Below are positions 1 through 9,727 of a DNA stretch of 64,000 nt, piece after piece (the stretch's first letter is position 1; each line of letters opens with the position of its first letter). Made by a program: the position numbers and the translations under genes. A model generated the notes under the pieces. It was not told the DNA's origin, did no database searches, and saw nothing but the letters and a program-made list of their open reading frames with translations. The DNA is from Schistocephalus solidus. Lineage: Eukaryota; Platyhelminthes; Cestoda; Diphyllobothriidea; Diphyllobothriidae. The stretch is taken from the NCBI GenBank assembly GCA_017591395.1, contig WEDG01005493.1, positions 48,065-112,064 of the forward strand. The letters run 5' to 3'.

Positions 1-1220
1 CCGCGTTGGTGATAGGACAGGTTTCGGTGATCTGAATAAAAAAACTCTTTTTGTAAAGAAGTGCTGGACTGATTCTTTCTTCTATCGTTCACTAGCGTGC
101 AGGAGACTAAATAAAAACGAGCAGTATTCCAGACTAGGCCTGGCATACATTTTATAGAAGCTGATTCTAATTTTGCTGAAGGAGGCAAGTTATAGCAGTA
201 GGAGATCATGGTCAACACGATCCAAAGCCTTAGTGAAATAGAAGTAAACGGTGTAAATTGCAAAACCGCTGTCTCTAGATTGTAGCACATGATCCAAAAA
301 AGAGAGCTGGCAAGTGCCACAAATCCTTTTTTCGAGAAAACCACGCTGAGCCGCATTTAGTAGGTTATTCTCTGTTAGGTGACACATCATCTTGTCTTTG
401 ATCAAGGTCTCGAAGATCTTCGAGACTGCTGGTAGTGTATTTATTGGTCTAAAGTCGTCAAATGACGTAGGTCGGCCGTGTTTCGGAATAGGCAGTATGT
501 GCGATTCCTTCCATAAAATAGGGAAAGTTTCACTTTCAAGAGCACGATTAAATATCTTATACAGAAGGGACGGAAAAATATCGTTTGCATCCGCCTTTAG
601 AACGCTGACCGGGACGCCATCTTGTCCTGGACTGTAAGATTGACGAAAACACCGAATGGATACGGTCACGTCCCAGAGGGTAAATGTTATGGTATCGAGG
701 ACGTTACCGGTCCAAACCCGGATGTTAGGAAAGGGGGCAACTGAATGTTCACTAAACGTTCTAAACAAGAAAGCATTGAAGCTATCAGCAGTCAACTTAG
801 CGTCAGCTATTGGGTTTCTTATGCATCTCGAAGTACAGGGTGCTGCGTTTCTCTGCGTTTTTACTGTGCGCGAAAAGAGCTTCGCAACATTTAACGAAAC
901 GTTTTTGGCAAACGTAATCTCATCGGCTTGTCGCTTTCGTCAGACAGCCCCTTAGCCTCTTCAAAGATTTGCTGGATCAAGGGCAGGATGGAGGTGTCGT
1001 TTTGTAGATAAAAACGATGGGAGAGTCTACGCAGTCTATGGCGGAATGATAAAGGGAGGTAGACTTCATCCTTGACATTAATTATTTTCTTACGGGGAAC
1101 AAAACGAGAAATGAGTGGACCTAGAACTTTGTAAAATGTATCAGTACAAAGATTCACATCCAAACATACAAAGAAGTTAGTCCAATCGTGGGAATTTAGG
1201 TGTGTTAGCAATTCCCTCAC
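1..1220 (-). pseudogene. LINE-C reverse transcriptase with internal deletion
   Basis: Frames at 1220-891 and 795-190 encode the linker and the start of the RT: SYSPGQDGVPVSVLK, FPILWKESHILPIPK, FRPINTLPAVSKIFE and, at motif A, YFYFTKALDRVDHDLL (usual form DFSKAFD). Immediately afterwards the sequence jumps to the thumb region (RISFYKMYARPSLEYC). Motifs B, C (the FADD/YADD box) and D are missing, a loss of roughly 350-400 bases when compared with the 13.4-kb insert and other LINEs here. The element cannot encode an active polymerase. Confidence 0.75.
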
Positions 1221-1342
1221 ATTTGCTGATCTGAAATCACGGAAAAAGCTATATTTTTGGAAAACGTTTCAGCAGCCTCTAGTTCCAGTGTAGAAATAAC
1301 TATAGTATGATCAGAATTCCCAAGTGGATCTAAAGGTGACAC

Positions 1343-2206
1343 TTACGATGGCTGACAACCTCTACAAAAAATAAGATCAAGTATGTTTGATCCTCGGGTG
1401 GGAAAATCAACTACCTGGTCCCACATGCCTATATCTATGGCCTCAAGTAGGTTTTCGAACTTTGCAGTACCGGAAGTTGGAAACCAGTGAACTTCAGGAA
1501 GATTTAAGTCACCTGCAATCAAGCAGTACTTCAGATTTAAGTCAGCTGCGGTGTGAAATGCCAGCGAGAGACAAAGATCGTAATTCTCGCTGGCATTCGG
1601 TGGGCGATAGACACTACCAACGTGTAAAGAGTAGTTATCTTTTAGAACTACTCGGAGCCAACAGCTCTCCTCTACCGTGGTTAATTGGTGATAGTCCAAT
1701 GGAAAAAATGTAAGTGGTTGCCTAACATAGATACAGCTTCCTCCGCCACGGCCCTCGTGTCGATCATTCCGAATGTAAGCGTAGCCTAGAATAGAGAGTT
1801 CGGCGTCGGATACACAGGGTGTTGCCCATGTCTCTGTAACTATTACAATGTCCGGGCGGTGGATGAAAACTAGAGTCTGGAGCAAAGGCATCTTATTAAG
1901 CAGAGATCTGGCATTGAGGACGATTAGTTTAAGTGGGCACGTTTTTGGTTTCTGAAACGGGACAGTTTGGCTGTTAGGGTGACTGTCTTCGGCCAGAGAA
2001 ATGCTCTTTTCACTTGAACTATCTGTCCATCCCTTATTTTGAGATTTGCCTCGCCATTGGTCTTTCGTGTTTTCATTTCTATTATTAGCTATCGCATTTT
2101 GATTCGCTCTTTCAACACATATTCCGGTTGAAAACACTTCAGAATGCGGACCCCGCAGGGTTGATTTTCTCTGTAGCAGGAGTTGTGCCTGTGCTTCGTT
2201 TTCCAA
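1343..2206 (-). pseudogene. LINE-C AP-like endonuclease domain
   Basis: A 287-residue frame. After about 90 N-terminal residues it shows the exonuclease-endonuclease-phosphatase fold of non-LTR elements: LKLIVLNARSLLNK (motif I with Asn), PDIVIVTETW (catalytic Glu), GGGSCIYV, GSVYRPPN, and LIAGDLNLPEVHW (Asp/Asn pair), then a TRGSNILDLIF segment. The final SDH motif would lie just beyond the frame end at 1343 and reads GNSDHTIV in another frame, showing another indel. This domain nicks the target strand for target-primed reverse transcription. The element copy is dead, but this domain still has its recognisable catalytic residues. Confidence 0.8.
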
Positions 2207-2213
2207 GATGATT

Positions 2214-2969
2214 TTAAGAGGTCTTGGTCGAGGATTTTGAATCGGGTGTAGACAGAGCCTTCCGTATTCTATATGCCTTGAGAATATGAATGGAATCGCC
2301 GTCCGTCAGCAGCGTTTTTGCATACAATTGAAGGAGTTCCAAGTCATGTTTAACTCGCTCCTTTGGAATAATTGAAGCTGACTCCGGGACACCTTTAATG
2401 ACTACATTCTGTTTTCGACTCAATCTAGGGCCCATTTGTAACTCAAATCTTACAGCTGAGTGAGTACTGGTAACCAGCTCACTTTGCCTGATAGGTCCAG
2501 ATGAGCCGGGTGTTGGGCAGGCTGGAGCCAAGTCTCTGCACGACTTGTTCTTCTTAGACCTTTTCTTCTTTGGCTTTACAAACTCGCCAACCTCTTCAAC
2601 ATCGCATGTTGGTGCAACATCTACCAGTGATGTAGTGATGGGCGGATAAGCCAGATTAGTGCTGATACTACCCGAACTAAGTACCGGTGGAGTGGCGCAA
2701 GGACTAGATGGGGCTCCCTTTGGAAGTAGCGAAAAATCCTCTGGTTTACCGGGTCCAGCAGTCGCGATATGTTTAATGTGACTTCCATGTAAGCTTGAAG
2801 AAGCTATAAATGAATACGAATTTTGCTTTGTGGTAGGTTTATTACGAACAGGAGCTTTTTTAGCAGTTGGGCAAGATATAGATTTTTGTAAGTTATCTAT
2901 TTCTTGTCTTAGATTCCTTATTTCCTGCTCCATCCCTGAGAATTTCTGCTGGAGGCTGAAACACCCCAT
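2214..2969 (-). pseudogene. LINE-C ORF1-like protein, frameshifted at its end
   Basis: A 251-residue reading frame. It opens with a short heptad-like, probably coiled-coil stretch (residues about 8-30, rich in Q/E/L), followed by a low-complexity Ser/Pro/Thr section and a basic KPKKKRSKKNK cluster. The C-terminal part contains VVIKGVPES and a segment ending KAYRIRKALSTPDS. CR1-type ORF1 proteins act as nucleic-acid chaperones in the ribonucleoprotein. At 2206-2225 the frame meets a stop, but the neighbouring frame continues as PRPRPLKIILENEAQAQ straight into the endonuclease frame. ORF1 and ORF2 were therefore probably one frame or overlapping before a one- or two-base indel. Confidence 0.65.
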
Positions 2970-2990
2970 ACATGTTTCGTCTTCGTAAGC

Positions 2991-4138
2991 TACATTAGTT
3001 AAGCTTACTGAACTTTTACCCCATTTAGCGGGAGGTGAACAAATAGCAGAATAACGATGGTTAAAACTGTTTTCTGCTTGTCCATTAACTTGCTAACAAG
3101 ATCCCCTGCCAATATGGCCGAGTGGGAAGAGGCACTGATAGACGGTCCCAAGCAGCTTGGTCGTGGACCAATTTTTTGTGACAATAAACTGATGGAACTT
3201 GAGTTTTGCATGTTATAATTGCCACAAAATTAACAGAGAGTCAGCTGAGTTTTCAACAATAAGAATTTGAAAATATAAGGACTTAGCCTTTGGTTTGAGT
3301 CCCTTCCGCGATTGAGAGCAGATGCAGGGAGCACACAGCCGGCGTGAGTTTCAGAAAGCAGCAAAGATCGAGAGTCCAAGTCGCAATTTACAAACTCAGA
3401 GGAATATAAAGACAATTCTTTAATAATTTTCGAGCACCGTGTCTTCTACACTGAGGTTGAGACTAAAAACTCGTAGGCTCGAGGTACTTGAAATTCGAAA
3501 CCAATTTCAAACAACGCGCCAGAGAATTTTCTTATTATTCAAGATTCCGATATCAATTTTCGTGTGCCTGAATATCACAATGTCTATACACAATTATAGA
3601 CCTATCCTGATAAACAGACAATAGTTGATCCAATGACAACTTATTTCGTTAAGTCCTGACTTTGGGAACAGATTATTGGCCGAAAAATCAAAAGCTTGGA
3701 CATGAGCGAATTTCAATCGGAAGTCCAACGCCACCGCAATAGAAACAATATGAGCAATAAATGCGTCTATTCGTTCAACACCACTTTAAAAAACAACAAA
3801 TGATAGGAAGAATATTCAGGAACGACTCAGCCGCTTGTAGAGGTCAAAGGTCCTGGATAACTTCCGATCTTCAAGCGGTTGTGCACTTTTGGTTCACTGA
3901 GCGGTTGTCAGTATTTATTGGTGTAGAGGCTGTTTTATCAAGTCGACGAATGTGATTAACAAATTCCAAACTGATGTTGTTTCGTGAAATAATTCGGCAC
4001 AATAAAAATTTCCGAAAATTCCAAAGAGCAATTGCGTACGTGCAGTGGCAGCTTTAATGTCAGGATCAGAACAAGCGAAGTGTTAACGGTTTTCAAACTG
4101 TCCAAGCCGGAGAACAAAAAGATACGTGGTTCCTTTGC
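2991..4138. other. No supported gene; unassigned sequence
   Basis: Short open frames (up to 68 codons) on both strands show no recognisable domain. The left part may be the 5' untranslated region of LINE-C copy 1. The right part adjoins the gypsy LTR similarity that begins at 4139. I see no tRNA, inverted repeat or coding exon that can be defended. Confidence 0.5.
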
Positions 4139-4307
4139 ACACGATCCAGTGTGTTTAATAACCCGCGTCACCAGTACCAGACCGGTTTAAAACATCCGGT
4201 TCGTCCTATTAAATTTCAGTTGGGTCAGCCAGGTTTTTATGGAGGTTTTCCCTAAAAGAGAGGAAGCGATATATACAAGGTAGCAGAAAGTGTTCTGTAT
4301 TGTTACA
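4139..4307 (-). repeat. Gypsy-1 3' LTR (part)
   Basis: Reading the minus strand from 4307, the sequence opens with TGTAACA directly after a purine tract. It stays alignable by eye, with gaps, to the LTR that starts at 43845 on the plus strand for about 165 bases, sharing for example GGCTGACCCAACTGAAA and CCGGATGTTTTAAAC. Beyond about 4139 similarity to the other LTR is lost, so the LTR is truncated or divergent there. Confidence 0.75.
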
Positions 4308-4322
4308 ATTCCCTCCCCTCAG
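4308..4322 (-). other. Polypurine tract of gypsy-1
   Basis: On the minus strand CTGAGGGGAGGGAAT immediately precedes the LTR start TGTAACA. A purine run at this place is the primer site for plus-strand DNA synthesis in LTR retroelements. The position next to an independently recognised LTR supports the call. Confidence 0.7.
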
Positions 4323-4346
4323 AAGAAACACTGTCCATAGTGTTCC

Positions 4347-5536
4347 TTAACAGTTTATTCTAGGGGATTCAACGTGGTAATTTCTGCCATCTGTGCCACG
4401 GGGGGAGGGAATCAGAAGGACAAGGGAAAGGGAAAGACTGGGGGTTAGTACACGACAGGGTGCCGGCTTAATATGATTGTAGTGGACGATGACGACCTCG
4501 GCGGTGGGCCTCTGTGGACCACGAAGGACGAAGGTGTTGGCAGAGGGCCGGTAGACGATGGTGTATTGGCCTAGCCACGGACGGTGAAATTTAGTGGCCG
4601 CTATAATGAATGGTCTTGGCCTGAACCGTAGCACCGAATCTACAACACGATACTCCGGCCCGACTGTGTGTCGGTCGTTACATCTTTTCTGGTGTTGTTG
4701 TGCCATTTGAATGCTATCGGCAGTTAGTCTATAAGCTGCCGCATGTCTTTCCTTGAGGGCTTGGGCGTATTCCCCATATTAATCTTTGGCGGGAATCAGC
4801 GGAAGATAAATATTTTCAGGCAATCGCAGCTCGTGGCCGTGTTGAAAGAGTGTGGGAGAAAATGCGGTTGAGTCGTGGATGGCGGTCCGAGATGGTAACA
4901 GGCATAAGGACAAGTGTTCATCCAAGCTATCAGGGACTCATAGTCAACGAATGGGGACAATTTTTTGATAGTCCGCTTCGTTCTTTTGACCAGTCCGTTC
5001 CCTTCTGGGGTGGTTCTTGTCTTATTTATGTGGAGCAGCGAGCATAGCTCAGTCAGGAGGTGGTTCTTAAAACGTGGTGCCCCGGTCGGAGTATATCATA
5101 GTTGGTGCCCCATAGCGTCTAATCCCATTTTTGATGATGGTTGCTACTACTGACATTGCGTCTTGGTGTTTTAAGGGTATCACGTTGCACCACTTGGTAA
5201 AATAGTCAATTATAATTAATATGAACCTGTCACCACGACGACTAGTCCGGAGTGGTTCCATTATGTCTACACCGATCCGTTCACTGCGATCGGCTGTAGC
5301 AGCGCTCGTGGTGCAGGGACCGGCGACTTAATCTGAGCGCACACCAGACAGCTACGAAATAAGAACAAAACATTCTGATAGATTGTTGACCACCAAAAGC
5401 GTCTACGGATGGCTTCTTCCGTCTTAAGTTGGCCTGCATTTCCGAATTGGTTATGAATATCATTTATAGTGTCGTACACTTTCGTTCTTGGTCTAATTAA
5501 TCGCAGTGGATCATCAGCTCCTCCAATGAAAAACAA
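4347..5536 (-). pseudogene. Gypsy-1 integrase remnants
   Basis: Three blocks in broken frames. At 5536-5267 lies the zinc-binding domain region (HNQFGNAGQLKTEEAIRRRF, then C-L-V-C). At 5261-5067 lies the catalytic core with FILIIIDYFTKW (first Asp) and TMIYSDRGTTF (second Asp). At 4706-4347 lies the C-terminal chromatin-facing domain with HRPWLGQYTIVYRPS and VVIVHYNHIKPA, a GPY/F-like module. The stretch between 5067 and 4800 that should hold the catalytic Glu is out of frame. Integrase inserts the cDNA into chromosomes; this copy is inactive. Confidence 0.8.
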
Positions 5537-5639
5537 GAAAACATTATCTAATCGTACCCAAGCCTAATTACCCCACAGCGCACGCGTGGTGGCTGAGTTC
5601 TCTTTCATCTCCCTGTCGGTTAGTTTCCGCGATCCGTGT

Positions 5640-6694
5640 TGCTACCGGTTTTGAATTACGCTGAAATCTGGATACCCTGCAAGAAGGGTGTTCCACTGTT
5701 GTGCGTCCTGAGAGGTAACGGTGGTATTCATAGTCTTATCGGTTGGCCCTGGACATCGTGAAAGTTGTCGGCATTCTGATGTTTTGCACCTGGGCGGTAA
5801 ACGCAAGTAAAGTATTCTTGGAGTTGTTTCTGTCAGCATGCTACTTGTCCCTCTGGGTCACGAAACTTTTGCAGCCATCGTAGGGCATTATGATCCGTGC
5901 GGACCATATGACGACGTCCCAGGAGGTAGGGGTGAAAGTAATTGACAAAGTACACCAGGGCTAACATCTCTCGGTGTGACGCCGATTGTGCTTGTTTAAC
6001 TGCCTGATGGCGAACACGACTGTCCTCTCTTCACCTTCATGAGTCTGCTGTGAGATGATAGCCACGATGGCTCTCTCACTGGCATCAGTATGAAGGATAA
6101 ACTGACCAGTAGATGAGGAAAAATTTGGAAGGCTTAAAATAGGGAGGATATCAAGGCCTCTTTGAACTGATCAAAAGCTGATTTACACTGGTTAGTCCAT
6201 AGGAAGGGCCTTGACATTTCATTCAACCTGTGAAGGGGCGCAGCGATACCAGCAAACTCTCTGACGAACTTCCTGTAGAACGATGCAAGGCCAATAAAGC
6301 TACTAACTTCCTGTACCGTGCGGGGTGTTGGTCATTAAAATATGCGTGAAGCCATATTCGGGTCAGGATATATACCGGATGCCGTCAAGACATACCCAAG
6401 AAATAAAGTGCGGTTTTGTATGAGCTTGCACTTCTCCATTCGTAACACGAGGCAAGCATCCTTCAACCGTAGTTTGTATTGTGATCTTAAATCGTTTTTC
6501 CATTCACGATAATATCGTCGATGTAAATTAGGCAGGATTTAGGCATGGTCTCAAGCAATACTGTCATCATGAGCCGTTGAAATGTGGCCGGCGCGTTTTC
6601 CAAGCCAAAAGGCATCACGTTGAACTCGTGAAGCCCAGAAGGTACCACTAACGCCGACTTCGCTCGGTCGGTCGGGTAAAAGATATCTCAACTT
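5640..6694 (-). pseudogene. Gypsy-1 RT C-terminal part and RNase H
   Basis: In shifting frames the minus strand encodes FNVMPFGLENAPATFQ and CLIYIDDIIV (RT motifs B and C with the YIDD box) near 6500-6640. Downstream are FILHTDASERAIVAIIS (RNase H first Asp) near 6110, RRHMVRTDHNALRWLQKF near 5900 and a linker to the integrase. Polymerase and RNase H together make double-stranded cDNA from element RNA. Several indels separate the blocks, so there is no continuous protein. Confidence 0.8.
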
Positions 6695-6940
6695 CGTCCT
6701 CAACAGTGCTCTGTAATCTTCCACCTCATTGGACAAGGCTCTCTACTTGACAGCTTTTCTCCAATATATTCTTCGGAGACTACAAACCACTGAGTCGTTT
6801 TTACCTTAACTTCATAATTGGAAGTTTATACCTCCTTACAAATCTTCTGAAAATATCCAGCACTATTCTGGAGCAGATTGAATATTAAGGAAACAACCAG
6901 CGACGAACCCATTCAATCATAGAGCACGCATCTAAAAAAA

Positions 6941-7013
6941 CGCCAACCCCGGAATTCGATTCCAGGACCTCTCGTATGCAAGACCAGCGCGCTACCAACA
7001 GTGCCATGAGTGC
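6941..7013 (-). repeat. tRNA-derived SINE-like sequence
   Basis: Minus strand shows an A-box-like TGGTAGCGCGCTGG (6984-6997), an anticodon-like loop CTTGCATACGAG, and a B-box-like GGAATCGAATTCC (6951-6963) with correct tRNA spacing, recalling a tRNA-Ala(TGC)-like ancestor. The acceptor stem does not pair and there is no clean 3' end, so it is a SINE head or tRNA fossil and not a working tRNA gene. Confidence 0.55.
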
Positions 7014-7070
7014 ACGGCCCATGGCTGACAAAATTAATTTTTTAGCTACGGAACAGCAGCTGAGAATGAT

Positions 7071-7450
7071 TTTTAATACATTTACAGTCTCTTGTGAAAA
7101 AATACCAGCAGGATCATTAGACTGCATGGCGATTAAGAACAGTAGACTCAAGGAGATACAACATGAAACCAGTACCCGTTAACTGGCATCAGTCACAATC
7201 AAAAAGGACGTGTCCACAAAAGCCGTGCCGCAGGGATTTGATCTGATGGCCGGTCGTCATGAATATCAATGCATAAACAACTACACCATGAGCGCCCGGC
7301 TAAGGGTAATCAAAGTAATTGTTTAATACGGAGCATTAAATTAAATCAACCTTTTAATTCATTAGCAGTCTCTTGTGAAAAGATACCAACGTCATCCTTA
7401 GACTCCAAGGTGACTATGCACAGTGGACTCCAGGAGCAACAAAGGTGAAA
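7071..7450 (+). repeat. Direct repeat of LINE-B 5' UTR monomer
   Basis: A block of about 95 bases at 7071-7166 recurs imperfectly at 7352-7450. Both contain CAGTCTCTTGTGAAAA, ATACCA, TTAGACT and GACTC(A/C)AGGAG. The corresponding 5' region of LINE-B copy 3 (58865-58945, minus) has one alignable copy. Repeated 5' monomers carry internal promoters in some LINEs; that function here is inference. Confidence 0.6.
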
Positions 7451-7459
7451 TAGGAAAAG

Positions 7460-8410
7460 TGGACACTTATAACCCTGCAACAAATGAGAGGATTCCATAG
7501 CAATTCATCGTTGTGTCGGGTGTGAGGACCAAATCAGCGAGTTCAGATACTCGTATATAAGCAAGGCTACTGACTGACATCATTTTGGCTATTCTGGAGT
7601 ACAGCAAAACGAAATCCCTGTATATTCCGTTAACTCCCCAACTGACAAGCAACGACAACCCTCGATATAAGGCATAGTTATTGGAAATTCAAAACCACCA
7701 ATGAAGAGGAAGCGAGTAACGTCTCCAGGGGAAACTCCAGACAAATCAGTTCCGATTTATAACGAGGCAGTCGACGTTAGTGCAACAATTATCAGTGAAG
7801 TTTTGTTAACTGGTATAGCGACTAAACCTACCAAATCGTCGAACACTACTGCAGGAACAGCCAGGACGAACCTCAAAAAACCTACTAAAAACCACAAAAG
7901 GGCTCGCCATTAATTCTGGTAGGGGATGCCATCACTTCATTCAATCACAATGACCACTCAGTAAGGGAGGTCATTTAACAGCCAGTTTATGGAAGTGACC
8001 AGATCAGCGATGTGAACAGCACATTACAACAGGGCGACAGCTGTGAAGATTCACTGGCCGAAGCTAGTGTGTCATGCAAAAATGTTAACACTAACGCAGA
8101 TAGCGTAGTCTACCAGAATATACTTCCTCCTGAAATCGAAGCTCCACCAACGAATCAGATCACCAAGTTAACAAACAAGCATCTTGACAACAAAAGAAAT
8201 GTCGTTATAAAAGTGCCTCCTAAGTCAACTTTTTCGAATGCAAAGTAAAGAGAAGAACCTGACCTGAATCTGTTGGGACCACATTCAAATGCCGTCCTTC
8301 AAAGATGGAGAATACGGTATCGTGCGCAATGCCTTCCGTTCGTAAAAAGCGAATGTTTCTCATGAACTTTAAGCACAACGGCCTCTTGAAATCATTCTCA
8401 AAAATGAAGT
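7460..8410 (+). pseudogene. LINE-B ORF1 remnant
   Basis: Broken frames encode LLTDIILAILEYSKTKSLYIP (compare LLTDIIVTILEDSKRKSLHIP in copy 3), MKRKRVTSPGETPDKSVPIY (7701 onwards), a middle part with TNQITKLTNKHLDNKRNVVIK, and a C-terminal AQRPLEIILKNE at about 8380-8405. This last motif equals PRPLEIILENE of copy 3 and PRPLKIILENEAQ of LINE-C. The protein is the putative RNA-binding partner of the LINE ORF2. At least two frame changes and a stop break it. Confidence 0.65.
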
Positions 8411-8557
8411 GCTGACCTCACGACTTATAGAACGGAGAATGAATTTCCACAACTCATACAGAGATGTGATTTTTTCAGCCGGATAAAGAGCCAGCAGAAA
8501 GACACAAAATGAGGGAACTGAGGACCGAACTGAAGAGGAAGACGACAAAGGGGGAAA

Positions 8558-8809
8558 ATGGATCCAAATACGGGACAAGAAAATCATAGCAGTGAAGAGA
8601 TCCGTTCTGTGGCAGACTCCTTGCCAAGAAGACAAACAATTACTGCTATGTACTCAAATTTCCAGAGCATTTGCAATAAAATGAGTGAGCTCTGGACGTT
8701 TTTTGATGATAAAACATCAGATATAATTGCCCTGAGAGAAACGTGGCTCTCCGAAGATATTCGAGTACATAAAGTATTCCTCTATGGCTATCAATACTTA
8801 AATAAATAA
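8558..8809 (+). pseudogene. LINE-B endonuclease, N-terminal part
   Basis: The frame ends in ITAMYSNFQSICNKMSELW and DIIALRETWLSEDI, which are endonuclease motif I and the catalytic-Glu motif (expected TETWL; here RETWL keeps the Glu). It breaks at LYGYQYLNK where LINE-A begins. The remainder of the domain resumes near 17476-18006. The N-terminal MDPNTGQENHSSEEIRSVADSL matches MAPITGQENHSDDEIRSVADSL of copy 3. Confidence 0.75.
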
Positions 8810-9727
8810 ATTGTATATTTAAGGCCCAGAGAGCCCCGTCATTTCAAACTTAGTATCGCGGTATAAATAAATACAAAGTGGATAATTGCTGCACTATGTG
8901 AGCAGCCATATTAACAGCAGAAATTAACAATATGGTAGGCATATCCGATTCAGAACGATTTGCCATTTTTAAAACAATAGACAACAATCTTTAACATAAA
9001 CGGTGAACTAGAAAAGAAGCAGTAAAAAAACTCCTACGGTTAAATCGGAGGCGGAGTTCAGCGAGCCGCAAATTAAAACAAAATAGGAGAAAAAAACTGC
9101 TTCACTAAAAAATTAATAGCTAGATGCAATAGGATAGTGCTGTGATGTTGCTGACAACGTATGCGCGTTTGGAACGCTCCTTGTCGTGTAAAGAGATAAT
9201 ATAGCAGTCAGAGCTACTGTTTGTAACCACCAGTGGAGGTGAGAGAGGATGAACTCATCATGGACTCCAGGGTCAAAACGAAGAGGGGACAGTAGAGGTC
9301 ATAAGATCATCATTGAGATGCGACCTTTCCGACTGCATAGTCCACCAATCAAAGAGGCAAAACCATCAGAACCCGCCTTGATCCTCAACTGAACCTGGAG
9401 ACCATCGTCGGGGTTGCAAAAGCGGAGTAAAGTACCAAGGTTGTCAAGACTTGGCGATGCTAGTTTAAAAGGAGGGGGGCAAAAATTAAATGCAAAGATT
9501 GACTCTGCAGAGGATGATGGACATAAAATAAGAGACCAATATGAGATTGACTCTGCAGAGGATGATGGACATATAATAAGAGACCATTATAATATCAAGG
9601 GAGCTGCTTCAAATACCAGGAGGACCCTTTTCGAAATCCAAAAGTTGCGAGTTAGGGAAGGAAACAGACAATAAGGACTTTATATCTTCCGAAGTTAAAT
9701 GTTTGCGTAACTTTGTTTTGAAAATAG
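8803..9727 (-). other. LINE-A 3' UTR
   Basis: About 0.9 kb downstream of the ORF2 end without coding similarity. The block near 9015-9110 (AGCAGTAAAAAAACTCC, GGAGGCGGAGTTCA, AGGAGAAAAAAACTGC) is alignable to 47685-47775 beside LINE-A copy 2, and a related GCAGTTTTTTCTCCT lies in the LINE-C tail at about 14520. A conserved 3' UTR stem region is commonly what the RT of such elements recognises; this role is inference. Confidence 0.6.
9497..9592. repeat. 48-bp tandem duplication (2 units)
   Basis: Two adjacent 48-base units starting GATTGACTCTGCAGAGGATG at 9497 and 9545 differ at 3 positions by eye. The period is divisible by three, but the surrounding frame is not a recognised protein. It lies in the LINE-A 3' UTR, so it is probably a recent slippage duplication. 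Confidence 0.85.

Larger units (their letters stand above)
1..2990 (-). mobile_element. LINE-C copy 1 (CR1/jockey-like), cut by window start
   Basis: Non-LTR retrotransposon on the minus strand with ORF1-like, AP-endonuclease and reverse transcriptase segments in the usual order. The coding is broken: a frameshift lies at the ORF1/ORF2 boundary and the RT core is deleted. The last 190 bases (reverse strand) encode the segment KMYARPSLEYCSF, closely similar to KMYVRPGLEYCSF in the insert at 13443-14679, so both are one family. The 3' end lies beyond the window. Family assignment to the CR1/jockey group rests on domain order and motifs, not on a search. Confidence 0.85.
4139..6694 (-). mobile_element. 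Gypsy-1, 3' half (RT end, RNase H, integrase, LTR)
   Basis: LTR retrotransposon of the gypsy group on the minus strand. The domain order RT - RNase H - integrase is typical of this group. It begins at 6694, just after the position of RT motif A, with the frame IFYPTDRAKSALVVPSG. The gypsy fragment at 20287-21146 ends with TLDLASGYWQVDV, the sequence that directly precedes this point in a gypsy RT. The two are best read as halves of one element separated by LINE-B. Many frameshifts and stops make it non-functional. Confidence 0.8.
7071..8802 (+). mobile_element. LINE-B copy 1, 5' part
   Basis: Plus-strand LINE with 5' UTR, ORF1 and the first part of the endonuclease. It is alignable to LINE-B copy 3 at 56.7-58.9 kb on the minus strand. 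It stops at 8802 within the endonuclease, after the sequence GGCTATCAATACTTAAA. In copy 3 this position continues as GGCTATCAATTCTTTAGAAGA. The continuation is found at 17476, where CTTAAA is repeated and followed by GAGACAAGAGAAGCCGAGG. The 8.67 kb between is therefore an insertion (LINE-A). Confidence 0.8.

Noticed and set aside
6941..7013. Functional tRNA gene
   Set aside because: Boxes and anticodon-like loop are present, but the acceptor stem does not pair and there is no terminator; it sits among retroelements.
9497..9592. CRISPR or satellite array
   Set aside because: Only two units, no spacers and a eukaryotic context; a simple tandem duplication.
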